Below are positions 33,970-43,177 of a DNA stretch of 64,000 nucleotides, in pieces. The DNA lies in contig JAQWAL010000001.1 in the NCBI GenBank assembly GCA_028707695.1, positions 62,001 to 126,000 on the forward strand, written 5' to 3'. The notes under the pieces were generated by a model. That model was not told the origin of the DNA, made no database searches, and saw only the letters and a program-made list of their open reading frames with translations. The position numbers and the translations under genes are program-made. The DNA comes from Bacteroidales bacterium. Lineage in GTDB: Bacteria > Bacteroidota > Bacteroidia > Bacteroidales > UBA932. How positions within the stretch are numbered: the stretch's first letter is position 1; every line of letters begins with the position of its first letter.

Positions 33970-34009
33970 TTGTGGAAAAATTTGTAAAAAAATGTAATAA
34001 AGTGGAAAA
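33970..34009 (+). promoter_or_regulatory. Candidate MraZ operator: four 10-bp-phased repeats
   Basis: Four consecutive ten-base units, TTGTGGAAAA, ATTTGTAAAA, AAATGTAATA and AAGTGGAAAA, share TG(G/T)A at the same phase. MraZ rings in E. coli and mollicutes bind three or four TGGG- or GTGG-type repeats with this 10-bp period. The array lies just upstream of the mraZ -7 element. Confidence 0.65.
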
Positions 34010-34016
34010 GATTCTT

Positions 34017-34024
34017 TAAATTTG
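34017..34024 (+). promoter_or_regulatory. -7 promoter element for mraZ and the dcw cluster
   Basis: TAAATTTG matches TAnnTTTG, 32 bases before the ATG at 34057. The MraZ-like repeats cover the -33 region, as expected for repression. A ribosome-binding GGTGGAG occurs at 34040-34046. Confidence 0.6.
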
Positions 34025-34056
34025 CCTAAGTCAAATAAAGGTGGAGAAGCATCCAA

Positions 34057-34503
34057 ATGGTAAAGTTTATAGGAGAATATACAGCAAAGATAGACGATAA
34101 GGGCAGAGTGGTCTTCCCTTCATCGCTTAAATCCATGCTGGACTCCCAAGAAGACCAGAAATTTGTGATCAAAAAGGATCTCTATTTCAACTGTCTTGAA
34201 ATGTATACCTATCAGGAATGGACCCGCCAGTCAGAAGAGGTAAAATCCCGGTTGAATTTCTTCAACAAAGAGCATGCGCTGTTTTGGAGGGAATACATGA
34301 GGGACAGGGCTCTGGTAGAACCAGACGGAAAACTCGGGAGGATTACCATACCAAAACGGCTCCTGGACGATATTGGCATCCAAAAGGAGCTGGTTTTTGC
34401 CGGCAACGATCATAAAATAGAGATTTGGGCCAAAGAAAACTACAACAGGGAGAAACTTCCCGGTAGCGATTATTCAACACTTGCACAGAAAATATTAGGA
34501 TAA
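34057..34503 (+). CDS. mraZ: Transcriptional regulator MraZ
   Basis: A 148-residue protein with two AbrB/SpoVT-like MraZ folds. The first repeat has GEYTAKIDDKGRVVFPSSLK and the second VEPDGKLGRITIPKRLLDDI, both containing the DNA-binding K/R-G-R pattern. MraZ forms an octameric ring that binds direct repeats at its own promoter and controls the dcw cluster. It is the first gene of the cluster and followed by rsmH after a four-base gap with a strong GGAGGTGG ribosome-binding site. Confidence 0.95.
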   Translation: MVKFIGEYTAKIDDKGRVVFPSSLKSMLDSQEDQKFVIKKDLYFNCLEMYTYQEWTRQSEEVKSRLNFFNKEHALFWREYMRDRALVEPDGKLGRITIPKRLLDDIGIQKELVFAGNDHKIEIWAKENYNREKLPGSDYSTLAQKILG

Positions 34504-34513
34504 GGAGGTGGTC

Positions 34514-35416
34514 ATGGAAAATTACCACATACCAGTACTACTTGAAGAAAGTGTATCCGCCATGGCATTGCAAAACGGCGGTATATATGCAGACGTAACC
34601 TTTGGTGGTGGCGGTCACAGCAAGGCTATACTGGAAAGGATGGGTGCCAAATCAAAACTGATTGCCATGGACAGGGACAGCGATGCCCTTGCAAATGCAC
34701 CAGATGACAAACGATTGACTTTGGTCCACAACAACTACAGGTTTTTAAGCAACTACATAGAATACAATGGCTATAATAAGATAGACGGAGTATTGGCAGA
34801 TCTCGGAGTCTCATCACATCAATTCGATACAGAACAAAGAGGTTTCTCTTTCCGTTTTGACTCACCTCTTGACATGAGGATGAATCAAAAAGCAAAAACC
34901 ACTGCAGCCCAGATTTTAAATAGTTATCAGCAGGATCACCTGGCAAAAATCCTTTACCTGTACGGAGAGGTAGAAAACAGCAGGAAAGTGGCCGCACTGG
35001 TATGTGCAGAAAGGGATAAAGGAGAGATTACCACCACATTCGATTTGAACAGGATATTAGCTCCGGTTCTACCAAAATTCGCCGAACACAAATATTTGGC
35101 AAAAGTATACCAGGCCCTCAGGATAGAGGTAAACGGAGAGATGAGGGCCCTGGAACTTTTTTTGGAAAGCGTACCATCCATCCTCAAACCAGGCGGAAGA
35201 TTAGTTGTGATAACGTACCACTCCCTGGAAGACAGGATGGTGAAAAACTGTATGAAAACCGGGAATGTGACAGGGCACATAGAGAAAGACCTCTATGGCA
35301 ATTTTGACACACCATTCAAAGTAATAACAAAAAAGCCAATCCTTCCCCAAGAGGGAGAAATAGCCCAAAACACAAGGGCAAGGAGTGCCAAACTTAGGGT
35401 TGCAGAAAAAATTTAA
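34514..35416 (+). CDS. rsmH: 16S rRNA (cytosine-1402-N4)-methyltransferase
   Basis: A 300-residue SAM-dependent methyltransferase acting on C1402, the same base that RsmI modifies. Visible motifs: HIPVLLEESV at the N-terminus, the SAM loop VTFGGGGHSKAILE, DGVLADLGVSSHQFD, FRFDSPLDMRM, and TYHSLEDRMVK. The GTG at 34508 is in frame but lies inside the ribosome-binding site, so the ATG at 34514 is chosen. It has the standard dcw position. Confidence 0.95.
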   Translation: MENYHIPVLLEESVSAMALQNGGIYADVTFGGGGHSKAILERMGAKSKLIAMDRDSDALANAPDDKRLTLVHNNYRFLSNYIEYNGYNKIDGVLADLGVSSHQFDTEQRGFSFRFDSPLDMRMNQKAKTTAAQILNSYQQDHLAKILYLYGEVENSRKVAALVCAERDKGEITTTFDLNRILAPVLPKFAEHKYLAKVYQALRIEVNGEMRALELFLESVPSILKPGGRLVVITYHSLEDRMVKNCMKTGNVTGHIEKDLYGNFDTPFKVITKKPILPQEGEIAQNTRARSAKLRVAEKI

Positions 35417-35420
35417 AGAG

Positions 35421-35744
35421 ATGGCTCAGAAAAACTGGATGAACGAAATACTGGGGGGGCAGATACTGTTACATAGCGGTATTCTGCAACATGCTCGTTT
35501 TGTATTATTTGTCTTTGTTTTGGTAATCTTTTACATTGCGCTCAACTTCTCGGTAGAACAAAGCCTGCGGATAGAAAGACGCAACAATGCAGAACTGAAA
35601 CATCTCAAATCGGACTACACCAGCAAAGCAGCCAAACTACAGTACCATAGCAAACGCGGAGAGGTGGAAATAAGATTGCAAAAGCTCAATTCAACCCTCA
35701 AACCGCCAGTCAATCCACCAGCCAGAATAATAATGGAGGAGTAG
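35421..35744 (+). CDS. ftsL: FtsL-like cell-division protein
   Basis: A 107-residue bitopic membrane protein. A short cytoplasmic part is followed by one membrane helix at about residues 27-47 (FVLFVFVLVIFYIALNF) and then a periplasmic coiled coil (RIERRNNAELKHLKSDYTSK, VEIRLQKLNS). This design and its place between rsmH and ftsI identify it as FtsL, which recruits FtsQ and FtsW/FtsI at the septum, although sequence identity in this family is low. An upstream in-frame start at 35385 would overlap rsmH and add charged residues; ATG at 35421 with AAAGAG upstream is preferred. Confidence 0.85.
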   Translation: MAQKNWMNEILGGQILLHSGILQHARFVLFVFVLVIFYIALNFSVEQSLRIERRNNAELKHLKSDYTSKAAKLQYHSKRGEVEIRLQKLNSTLKPPVNPPARIIMEE

Positions 35745-35747
35745 GCT

Positions 35748-37853
35748 ATGAAAAAGATAATAAAAAGAATATACTTTATTTATGCATTCGTAGTACTGCT
35801 GGGCTTTGTAATAATAGGCCAAATAATTTACCTGCAATTTTTTGCAGAGATAACAGTCACAGATGCAGATATCTCGTTCCGTCAAGAAGAGATTGAGGCA
35901 AACAGAGGCAGTATCCTGGCCAGGGATTCAAGACCCCTCTCTACCTCGGTACCCTATTACCAGATAAGGATGGATTGTGTTGTCCCCGACAAGCAGCTTT
36001 TGACACAAGAGATAGACCAACTTGCAAAAGAGCTGTCCAATTTCTTCAAAGACAAAAGCGCTGCCGCATACAAAAACCAGATATTAAAGGCAAGGAAAGA
36101 GGGGAAAAGGTACATGGCAATTGGGAACCGGCTTGTAGATTACAGCGAAATGATTGAAATAAAGCAGTTCCCTGTATTCAAATACGGATCGTTGAAAGGA
36201 GGTATAATTACCGAACAAAAGAACAGGCGCAACAATCCATATGGCAGATTAGCATACAGGACAATAGGATTCATCAACTCAAATGGTGTAGGAGCAGGAC
36301 TGGAAGCAAGTTTCAACCATGACCTGCAAGGAATACCAGGCAGACAGACCGTCCAAAAAGTGCTGGGCGGAGAGTGGATCCCCGTGATCAGTGAAAAATC
36401 ATTGCAGCCACACGACGGTTACGATGTGCTGACCACCTTGGACATAGACATCCAGGAGGCTGCGGAAAACGCCCTTAAAGAACAACTTTCCCTCTCAGAA
36501 GAGATAGAAGGGGCCACGGCAATTGTCATGGAAGTGAAAACAGGTGCCATAAGGGCAATTGCAAATATGAAAAAAGGCAAAGGAGGCTCCTTTGATGAGT
36601 CGTACAATTATGCAATAGGACATGCTACGGAACCTGGCTCTACATTCAAGCTTGCAACCCTTGTAGCTTTACTGGAAGATGGCTATGTTACATTAGACTC
36701 AAAAATTGATGCCGGGGATGGCAAATGGAGGTATAGCTCTGCCTCATACAGCGATGTCGGAAAGGGACTTGGAGAGATAACAGTAAAAGAGGCATTCCAG
36801 AAATCATCCAATGTAGCATTTGCAAAACTAGCTGTAGAACACTATGCCAACAACGAAAAAAGATTTGTAGACCGAATCATGAACATGAAAATCACAGAAA
36901 AATTCAACCTGGAAATCAAAGGAGCAGCAGGTACTGTGATATACACACCTGGAGATGCAATGTGGTCGGGAGTATCATTACCATCAATGGCAATAGGATA
37001 TGCAACAATGCTCACTCCTCTCCATACATTGACATTCTACAATGCAATAGCCAATAATGGCAAGATGATGAAACCATATTTTGTAGAGAATATCCAGAAA
37101 AACGGAGAGGTCTACAAAAAGCTGGGGCCACAGGAGATCAGCGGATCAATCTGCTCAAAAAAAACAGTAGAACTAGTAAAGGCTGCACTAAGGGGTGTTG
37201 TAGAAGAGGGAACCGGGAAAATCATACAAGACAATCGCTACTCAATATCTGGCAAAACCGGAACAGCAAGGATTGCTTTTGATGGTAAATATATAGATGC
37301 GCAAGGTTACCGCAGGCACCAAGCCACGTTTGCAGGTTTCTTCCCTTCCGAAAACCCAAAATACTCTGCTATAGTTGTCCTATACTCCTCCAAAACAAGA
37401 GGTAATTTTTACGGAGGTTCCTGGTCGGCACCTGTATTCAAAAAGATAGCCGACAAAATTTATGCAAACAGTCCGGACTGGAACTCCCCTTTGGATGTGA
37501 AAATAACCGACAGCCTGGGCACTCCCCCCCTTCTTGCAGGAAGAGGCAGCGAAATAAAAAATTCACTCACATATCTTCCAAATGGAAGTTCTGTGAAAAT
37601 AAAAGAGAGTGACTGGGTTGTAAAAGACAGTACCAAAAGCAAGCTGGTCGCGACAACCATAGAAAACGGAATTATCCCCGATGTAAGGGATATGGGACTC
37701 AAGGATGCTTTGTACATATTGGAGAATATGGGATACAGGGTCACTTTCTCCGGAAAAGGCAAGGTAACCTCACAATATCCTCAACCAGGGACATCACTAA
37801 CCAGAAACCAATTGGTAGAAATAAAGCTTAAAGAGATTTATGAGACTGAATGA
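35748..37853 (+). CDS. ftsI: Septal peptidoglycan transpeptidase (class B PBP) with PASTA domain
   Basis: A 701-residue penicillin-binding protein. An N-terminal membrane anchor (about residues 9-27) is followed by the PBP dimerisation domain (EANRGSILARDSRPLSTSVP) and the transpeptidase domain. Catalytic motifs: S298TFK, S353SN and K503TG. The last 65 residues form one PASTA domain (IPDVRDMGLKDALYILENMG). E. coli FtsI lacks PASTA; its presence is usual in Bacteroidetes. It works with FtsW to build septal wall. The stop overlaps murE by 14 bases. Confidence 0.95.
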   Translation: MKKIIKRIYFIYAFVVLLGFVIIGQIIYLQFFAEITVTDADISFRQEEIEANRGSILARDSRPLSTSVPYYQIRMDCVVPDKQLLTQEIDQLAKELSNFFKDKSAAAYKNQILKARKEGKRYMAIGNRLVDYSEMIEIKQFPVFKYGSLKGGIITEQKNRRNNPYGRLAYRTIGFINSNGVGAGLEASFNHDLQGIPGRQTVQKVLGGEWIPVISEKSLQPHDGYDVLTTLDIDIQEAAENALKEQLSLSEEIEGATAIVMEVKTGAIRAIANMKKGKGGSFDESYNYAIGHATEPGSTFKLATLVALLEDGYVTLDSKIDAGDGKWRYSSASYSDVGKGLGEITVKEAFQKSSNVAFAKLAVEHYANNEKRFVDRIMNMKITEKFNLEIKGAAGTVIYTPGDAMWSGVSLPSMAIGYATMLTPLHTLTFYNAIANNGKMMKPYFVENIQKNGEVYKKLGPQEISGSICSKKTVELVKAALRGVVEEGTGKIIQDNRYSISGKTGTARIAFDGKYIDAQGYRRHQATFAGFFPSENPKYSAIVVLYSSKTRGNFYGGSWSAPVFKKIADKIYANSPDWNSPLDVKITDSLGTPPLLAGRGSEIKNSLTYLPNGSSVKIKESDWVVKDSTKSKLVATTIENGIIPDVRDMGLKDALYILENMGYRVTFSGKGKVTSQYPQPGTSLTRNQLVEIKLKEIYETE

Positions 37854-39309
37854 ACTAATATACAAAGATGAGGCAGTAACCATAACCAACGATTCAAACC
37901 CTCATATATCATCTGTCACATTCGATTCCAGGGATGTTGCAGAGGATTCTTTGTTTGTGGCAATCAAGGGAAGTGTTTCCGATGGGCATGATTATATCAA
38001 ACAGGCAATTGAGAACGGAGCAACAGCTGTTTTGTGTGAAAAAATGCCGGTCGGTTTGGCAGACAACAACAGGAATCATCCAGTTACAATCATACAAACA
38101 GAAAGCAGCCACAAGATGCTAGGATTGGTTTCATCACGTTTTTATGGCAACCCTTCGTCCAAGATGAAAGTTGTGGGAATAACGGGTACCAACGGCAAGA
38201 CAACAACTGTAACATTGCTTTACAATCTGTTTACTTCATTGGGATACATATGCGGCCTCATATCCACAATAGAAAATTATGTCGGTACCAGACGATACCC
38301 TTCAACACACACTACACCTGACCCTTTGAGCTTAAACAAACTGATGTTTGAAATGAACAAACAGGGTTGTGAATTTTGCTTCATGGAGGTAAGCTCACAT
38401 GCCTTAGACCAAGACAGGGTTTGTGGAATCAAGTTTGAAGGTGCATTATTTTCAAACATAACCCACGATCATTTAGATTATCATAAAGATTTCCTTTCAT
38501 ACATAAATGCCAAAAAAAAGCTTTTTGACAACCTGCCTTCTTCTTCCTTTGCCCTTGTCAACATAGACGACAGGAATGGGAAAACAATGGTACAGAACTG
38601 CAATGCAAACACCTACACATATTCTTGCCTTTCACATGCCAACTTCAATTGCAAGGTGATAGAAAGCACACTTGAAGGGATGCTCATGAAAATTGGCACC
38701 CATGACGTGTGGGCAAAATTCATAGGGCTCCATAATGCATACAATCTTCTTGCTGTATACTCCACAGCCATTTTGCTTGGGGGTGACCAACAAGAGGTGC
38801 TCACTGCCTTGAGCGCCCTTGAAAATGTTGCGGGCAGGCTGGAATACATAAAAGGGGCAAATGATATAACTGCAGTTGTAGATTACGCCCATACTCCAGA
38901 TGCCCTGTCAAATGTCCTGAGGACTCTCAAGGAGGTTTCAACCGATACCCAACTTGTAACGGTTTTTGGTTGCGGAGGTAACCGGGACAAATCCAAAAGA
39001 CCCGAGATGGCCCGGGTGTCAGCAAGATATTCCGACAAAATAATAGTAACATCAGACAATCCCAGGTTTGAAGATCCCGATGAAATAATAAAAGAGATCA
39101 AAACCGGATTCGAAAACAAAGAGCTTGTCAAGACACTTTTCATTACAGACCGTAGGGAAGCCATAAAGGCAGCACTGACCATGGCCTCTCCAGGCGCAAT
39201 TGTACTTGTGGCTGGCAAAGGACATGAAACCTACCAGGATGTGAAAGGGGTAAAAGAACATTTTGATGACAAGGAAGAGATTAACAATGTATTCAATTTA
39301 ATGTCATAG
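37840..39309 (+). CDS. murE: UDP-MurNAc-tripeptide synthetase
   Basis: A 489-residue Mur ligase that adds the third stem-peptide residue to UDP-MurNAc-L-Ala-D-Glu. The ATP loop is GITGTNGKTTTVTLLYNLF, followed by THTTPDPLSLNK, MEVSSHALDQDRVCG, and the residue-selection loop TSDNPRFEDPDEII. DNPR is the signature for meso-diaminopimelate specificity. It starts inside the ftsI gene. Confidence 0.95.
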   Translation: MRLNELIYKDEAVTITNDSNPHISSVTFDSRDVAEDSLFVAIKGSVSDGHDYIKQAIENGATAVLCEKMPVGLADNNRNHPVTIIQTESSHKMLGLVSSRFYGNPSSKMKVVGITGTNGKTTTVTLLYNLFTSLGYICGLISTIENYVGTRRYPSTHTTPDPLSLNKLMFEMNKQGCEFCFMEVSSHALDQDRVCGIKFEGALFSNITHDHLDYHKDFLSYINAKKKLFDNLPSSSFALVNIDDRNGKTMVQNCNANTYTYSCLSHANFNCKVIESTLEGMLMKIGTHDVWAKFIGLHNAYNLLAVYSTAILLGGDQQEVLTALSALENVAGRLEYIKGANDITAVVDYAHTPDALSNVLRTLKEVSTDTQLVTVFGCGGNRDKSKRPEMARVSARYSDKIIVTSDNPRFEDPDEIIKEIKTGFENKELVKTLFITDRREAIKAALTMASPGAIVLVAGKGHETYQDVKGVKEHFDDKEEINNVFNLMS

Positions 39310-39312
39310 ATA

Positions 39313-40593
39313 ATGCTGTACAACCTATATGAATATTTAAAGGATTTTGTGGATTTTCCAGGTTTAGGATTATTCCAGTACATCTCTTTCAGGGCTTTTT
39401 CTGCAGTTTTGTTATCCTTGGCAATTGCTTTGTTTGCTGGAAAAAGGATTATAAACAAACTGGCAAAAAAACAGATTGGAGAAGAGATCAGAGATCTGGG
39501 ACTTGAAGGTCAAATGCAAAAGAAAGGGACTCCGACCATGGGTGGGGTTATTATTCTGGTTGCTACCCTCATTCCTGCAATACTGCTTGGAGACCTTACA
39601 AATGTATATGTATTGCTTCTTTTGGTAACCACAATATGGCTAGGCACAATCGGGTTCATAGACGACTATATTAAGGTATTTAAAAAGAACAAGGAAGGTC
39701 TTCATGGCAAATTCAAAATATATGGTCAGGTGACCTTGGGCCTGATAGTAGGGATAACCTTGTATGCCAGTGAACAATCGGTAATAAGGGTAGCCGTAAA
39801 GGCTGCCAGCCACGAAATTTATTCCGAAGTTGTAGAGGGGAATGGTGACAACAAGAACACACTATATTTCCAGGACGAAAAAAGCACAAAGACTACAATC
39901 CCGTTTATCAAAAACAACGAGTTTGATTATGCCTGGTTAGCTCCATTCAAGGGAGAAACCAAAGAAAAAATTGCATGGGTAATTTACATAATAGTTATAA
40001 TTTTCATTGTAACAGCAGTTTCCAACGGGACCAACCTTACCGATGGCATGGATGGACTGGCTACAGGAGTATCTGTCATTACAGGAACCACCTTAGCCAT
40101 ATTGGCATACCTTTCGGGAAATATAATTTATTCCAATTATCTGCAAATATTGTATTTGCCTAATACCGGAGAGATAGTGATTGTTTTGGCCGCTTTTATT
40201 GGTGCATTGATAGGATTTCTCTGGTACAACTCATATCCGGCACAAGTATTCATGGGAGACACAGGCAGTCTGGCAATTGGTGGAATCATAGCCGTGGCTG
40301 CTATCATGATAAAAAAAGAACTCCTGATTCCAATTTTATGTGGAATCTTCTTCGTGGAAAGCCTCTCGGTAATTGTACAAAGATTGTATTTCAAATACAC
40401 ACGCATAAAGTACGGCAAAGGTGTCAGGGTCTTTAAAATGACTCCGCTGCACCATCATTTCCAAAAAGAAGATGTCCAAGCTTTGATACAAAATCCAAGG
40501 AAAGCCCTTCCAGAAGCCAAGATTGTGACAAGGTTCTGGATCATAGCAATATTCCTTGCAGTAATCACAATAATAACACTAAAAATAAGATAA
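39313..40593 (+). CDS. mraY: Phospho-MurNAc-pentapeptide transferase
   Basis: A 426-residue polytopic membrane enzyme that makes lipid I. Catalytic segments: GTPTMGGVIIL, IGFIDDYIKVFKKNKEGL with the Asp pair, NGTNLTDGMDGLATG, and MGDTGSLAIGG; the C-terminal MTPLHHHFQK is conserved. It is about 65 residues longer than E. coli MraY because of an insertion at residues 157-222 after the fifth membrane helix. Insertions here are seen in other Bacteroidetes. It follows murE by three bases. Confidence 0.95.
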   Translation: MLYNLYEYLKDFVDFPGLGLFQYISFRAFSAVLLSLAIALFAGKRIINKLAKKQIGEEIRDLGLEGQMQKKGTPTMGGVIILVATLIPAILLGDLTNVYVLLLLVTTIWLGTIGFIDDYIKVFKKNKEGLHGKFKIYGQVTLGLIVGITLYASEQSVIRVAVKAASHEIYSEVVEGNGDNKNTLYFQDEKSTKTTIPFIKNNEFDYAWLAPFKGETKEKIAWVIYIIVIIFIVTAVSNGTNLTDGMDGLATGVSVITGTTLAILAYLSGNIIYSNYLQILYLPNTGEIVIVLAAFIGALIGFLWYNSYPAQVFMGDTGSLAIGGIIAVAAIMIKKELLIPILCGIFFVESLSVIVQRLYFKYTRIKYGKGVRVFKMTPLHHHFQKEDVQALIQNPRKALPEAKIVTRFWIIAIFLAVITIITLKIR

Positions 40594-40594
40594 T

Positions 40595-41929
40595 ATGTCA
40601 AAAGTGGTAATATTAGGTGGAGGTGAGAGCGGAACAGGCGCAGCTGTGCTTGCAATGGTAAAAGGACATGAAGTCTTTTTATCAGATTGCAACATGATTA
40701 CGGAAGAAGCCCGTAACATACTGTCCCAAAATGGCATTGAATTCGAAGAAGGGGGCCATACCCGGGAAAAGATCATGGATGCCCAACTTGTTGTGAAAAG
40801 CCCGGGCATTCCCGATACTGTTCCCATAATTGATGAGATTACAGCTGCTGGCATCCCTGTGATTTCTGAAATTGAATTTGCAGGAAAATACGATAAAGCA
40901 AAAAAAATATGTGTTACAGGTAGTAATGGAAAGACAACCACGGCTTCCATCATTTATTTCCTGCTTAAAAATGCAGGGCTCAATGTAGGATTGGCAGGGA
41001 ATATCGGCACCAGCTATGCCTATCAGGTTGCTACATGTGATTACGATTACTATGTATTGGAGATAAGCAGTTTCCAATTAGACGGAATGTACGATTTCAA
41101 AGCAGACATAGCCGTTTTGCTCAACATAACTCCAGATCATCTTGACAGATACGGAAATGAGATGGAAAATTACATCAAAGCCAAATTCCGCATCACTCAA
41201 AACATGTCATCGGAAGATTGCTTTATCTTTTGCGCAGATGACCAAGTGAGCATTGAACATCTGGACAAAATAGTCCTTCATGCAAAACAACTACCTTTCA
41301 GCCAAGAAAAAGAGGTAGAACAAGGGGCATTTGTAAAAGAAGAAAAGATGCATGTCAAATATACCGATAAAGATTATCAGATGTTCCTGAATGAGTTGTC
41401 ACTCCAGGGCAAACACAACATCTACAACTCAATGGCAGCAGCAATAACAGGAAAGGTCCTGAACATAGAGAATGATGTAGTGAGAGAAAGCCTCACTACC
41501 TTCCAAGGTGTTGAGCACCGACTGGAGAAAGTTTTAAAAGTAAAGAATGTCCTTTATATTAACGACTCAAAAGCTACAAATGTCAACTCTACCTGGTATG
41601 CGCTGGAAAGCATGACAACACCGGTTGTATGGATAGCTGGTGGAAAGGACAAAGGAAACGACTATGAACCCCTTTTCGAACTTGTAAAGGAAAAAGTAAG
41701 GGTGATGATTTGCCTTGGAGCAGACAACAGAAAACTACATGAATGCTTCAAAGACAAAGTAGGAGAAATCTATGACGCTGCTTCAGCTTCGGAAGCAGTA
41801 GAACTTGCCTACAAACACTCAATACCTGGCGAGACTGTTCTGTTGTCCCCTGCATGCGCAAGCTTTGACCTTTTCAAAAACTTCGAAGACAGAGGCAAAC
41901 AATTCAAAGAGGCAGTAAGCAAACTATAA
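40595..41929 (+). CDS. murD: UDP-MurNAc-L-alanine:D-glutamate ligase
   Basis: A 444-residue Mur ligase adding D-Glu to UDP-MurNAc-L-Ala. The N-terminal Rossmann part has VILGGGESGTGAAVLA, the ATP loop ICVTGSNGKTTTASIIYF, and the central motifs LEISSFQLDGM, NITPDHLDRY, VEHRLEKV and INDSKATNVNSTWYAL. The end LLSPACASFDLFKNFEDRGK is diagnostic for MurD. It starts one base after mraY. Confidence 0.96.
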   Translation: MSKVVILGGGESGTGAAVLAMVKGHEVFLSDCNMITEEARNILSQNGIEFEEGGHTREKIMDAQLVVKSPGIPDTVPIIDEITAAGIPVISEIEFAGKYDKAKKICVTGSNGKTTTASIIYFLLKNAGLNVGLAGNIGTSYAYQVATCDYDYYVLEISSFQLDGMYDFKADIAVLLNITPDHLDRYGNEMENYIKAKFRITQNMSSEDCFIFCADDQVSIEHLDKIVLHAKQLPFSQEKEVEQGAFVKEEKMHVKYTDKDYQMFLNELSLQGKHNIYNSMAAAITGKVLNIENDVVRESLTTFQGVEHRLEKVLKVKNVLYINDSKATNVNSTWYALESMTTPVVWIAGGKDKGNDYEPLFELVKEKVRVMICLGADNRKLHECFKDKVGEIYDAASASEAVELAYKHSIPGETVLLSPACASFDLFKNFEDRGKQFKEAVSKL

Positions 41930-41941
41930 ACCGGCAAAGCA

Positions 41942-43177
41942 ATGGACAGCATTAATTTAGGTATATTCAGGCTAAGAGGCGACAAGGTGATATGGATAAT
42001 CGTATTCCTGTTGTGCCTTATTTCCATTGCTGCAGTATACTCTTCCAGCAGTTCCCTTGCTTTCAGCGAGAAAAAGAGCACCATGGACTATCTGCTAAGA
42101 CAACTCAAATTCGTTGTCTTTAGCTTGACCACGCTTTTTGTTTTCTACAATATACCACTGGGCATCTACCGGATGTTCTCATATCTGGTAATGCCACTCA
42201 GTATATTGTTATTGGTGGTTACACTGACATCGGGGGCTTCATACAATAGTGCAGACAGGTGGATCAAAGTATTTGGATTCACAATACATACCGGAGAAAT
42301 TGCCAAGATTGCAACAATAATGTACCTGTCACGAGTGATGGAGGCGCGCAAGTTCGAAACTTTCAAAGAGTTTGCAATTTGGATCATCGCACCCACAGGA
42401 ATTGTGATATTGCTTATATTATACGGAAGTATCTCCACAGGACTGCTTGTTACTGCAGTTACATTCGTGATGCTTGTAGTTGCAGGCATTAAGTGGATGC
42501 ACCTGTTGAAAGCATCGCTCATTGCAATATCTGCAGGAGCACTTGTCCTGTTGCTCAACCTCTCCTTCGGAATCTTCCCCAGGGTAGAGACTGCAGTGAA
42601 CAGGATCAAGAATTTTGCCACGGAAGATACATTGACTTCGGAGTTGACCCCTATGCAAAGGCAACAAATACTTGACAAGACATACCAGGCCAATATGGCA
42701 AGGATAGCTGTTGCATCTGTAGGTGTGCTCGGGAAAGGACCCGGCAACAGTACCCAAAGGAACTTCCTCCCCCACCCTTACTCCGATTTCATTTATGCTA
42801 TAATCATAGAGGAGTGGGGATTGCTCATTGGCGGAATCGGGGTATTGATGTTGTACCTGTGGTTCCTGGCAAGGGCAATCATCATTACAAAAAAATGCAC
42901 TACCATATTTAGTTCAATGCTGGTCATGGGATTGGCTATTTTGATAACAACACAGGCTTTGCTGCATATATGTGTAAACGTTGGACTGTTACCAGTAACA
43001 GGTCACACATTGCCCCTGATCAGCCTTGGGGGAACATCACTTATGATCATGGGAGGAGCCTTTGGAATGATACTGTCTGTGAGCAGGACTGTAGAAAAAG
43101 GGAATGATGTTGAGGTAGTTGACCAAACAGAGACAGCAAATGTTTCCGAAACAGAAAATAGAGCAAAAGAGGTATGA
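41942..43177 (+). CDS. ftsW: SEDS peptidoglycan polymerase FtsW
   Basis: A 411-residue membrane protein with about ten helices. SEDS-family segments include SADRWIKVFGFTIHTGEIAK, HPYSDFIYAIIIEEWGLLIG and the C-terminal GHTLPLISLGGTSLMIMGGA. It polymerises glycan from lipid II at the septum with FtsI. Its place in the dcw cluster separates it from RodA. Its last four bases overlap the murG start. Confidence 0.94.
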   Translation: MDSINLGIFRLRGDKVIWIIVFLLCLISIAAVYSSSSSLAFSEKKSTMDYLLRQLKFVVFSLTTLFVFYNIPLGIYRMFSYLVMPLSILLLVVTLTSGASYNSADRWIKVFGFTIHTGEIAKIATIMYLSRVMEARKFETFKEFAIWIIAPTGIVILLILYGSISTGLLVTAVTFVMLVVAGIKWMHLLKASLIAISAGALVLLLNLSFGIFPRVETAVNRIKNFATEDTLTSELTPMQRQQILDKTYQANMARIAVASVGVLGKGPGNSTQRNFLPHPYSDFIYAIIIEEWGLLIGGIGVLMLYLWFLARAIIITKKCTTIFSSMLVMGLAILITTQALLHICVNVGLLPVTGHTLPLISLGGTSLMIMGGAFGMILSVSRTVEKGNDVEVVDQTETANVSETENRAKEV

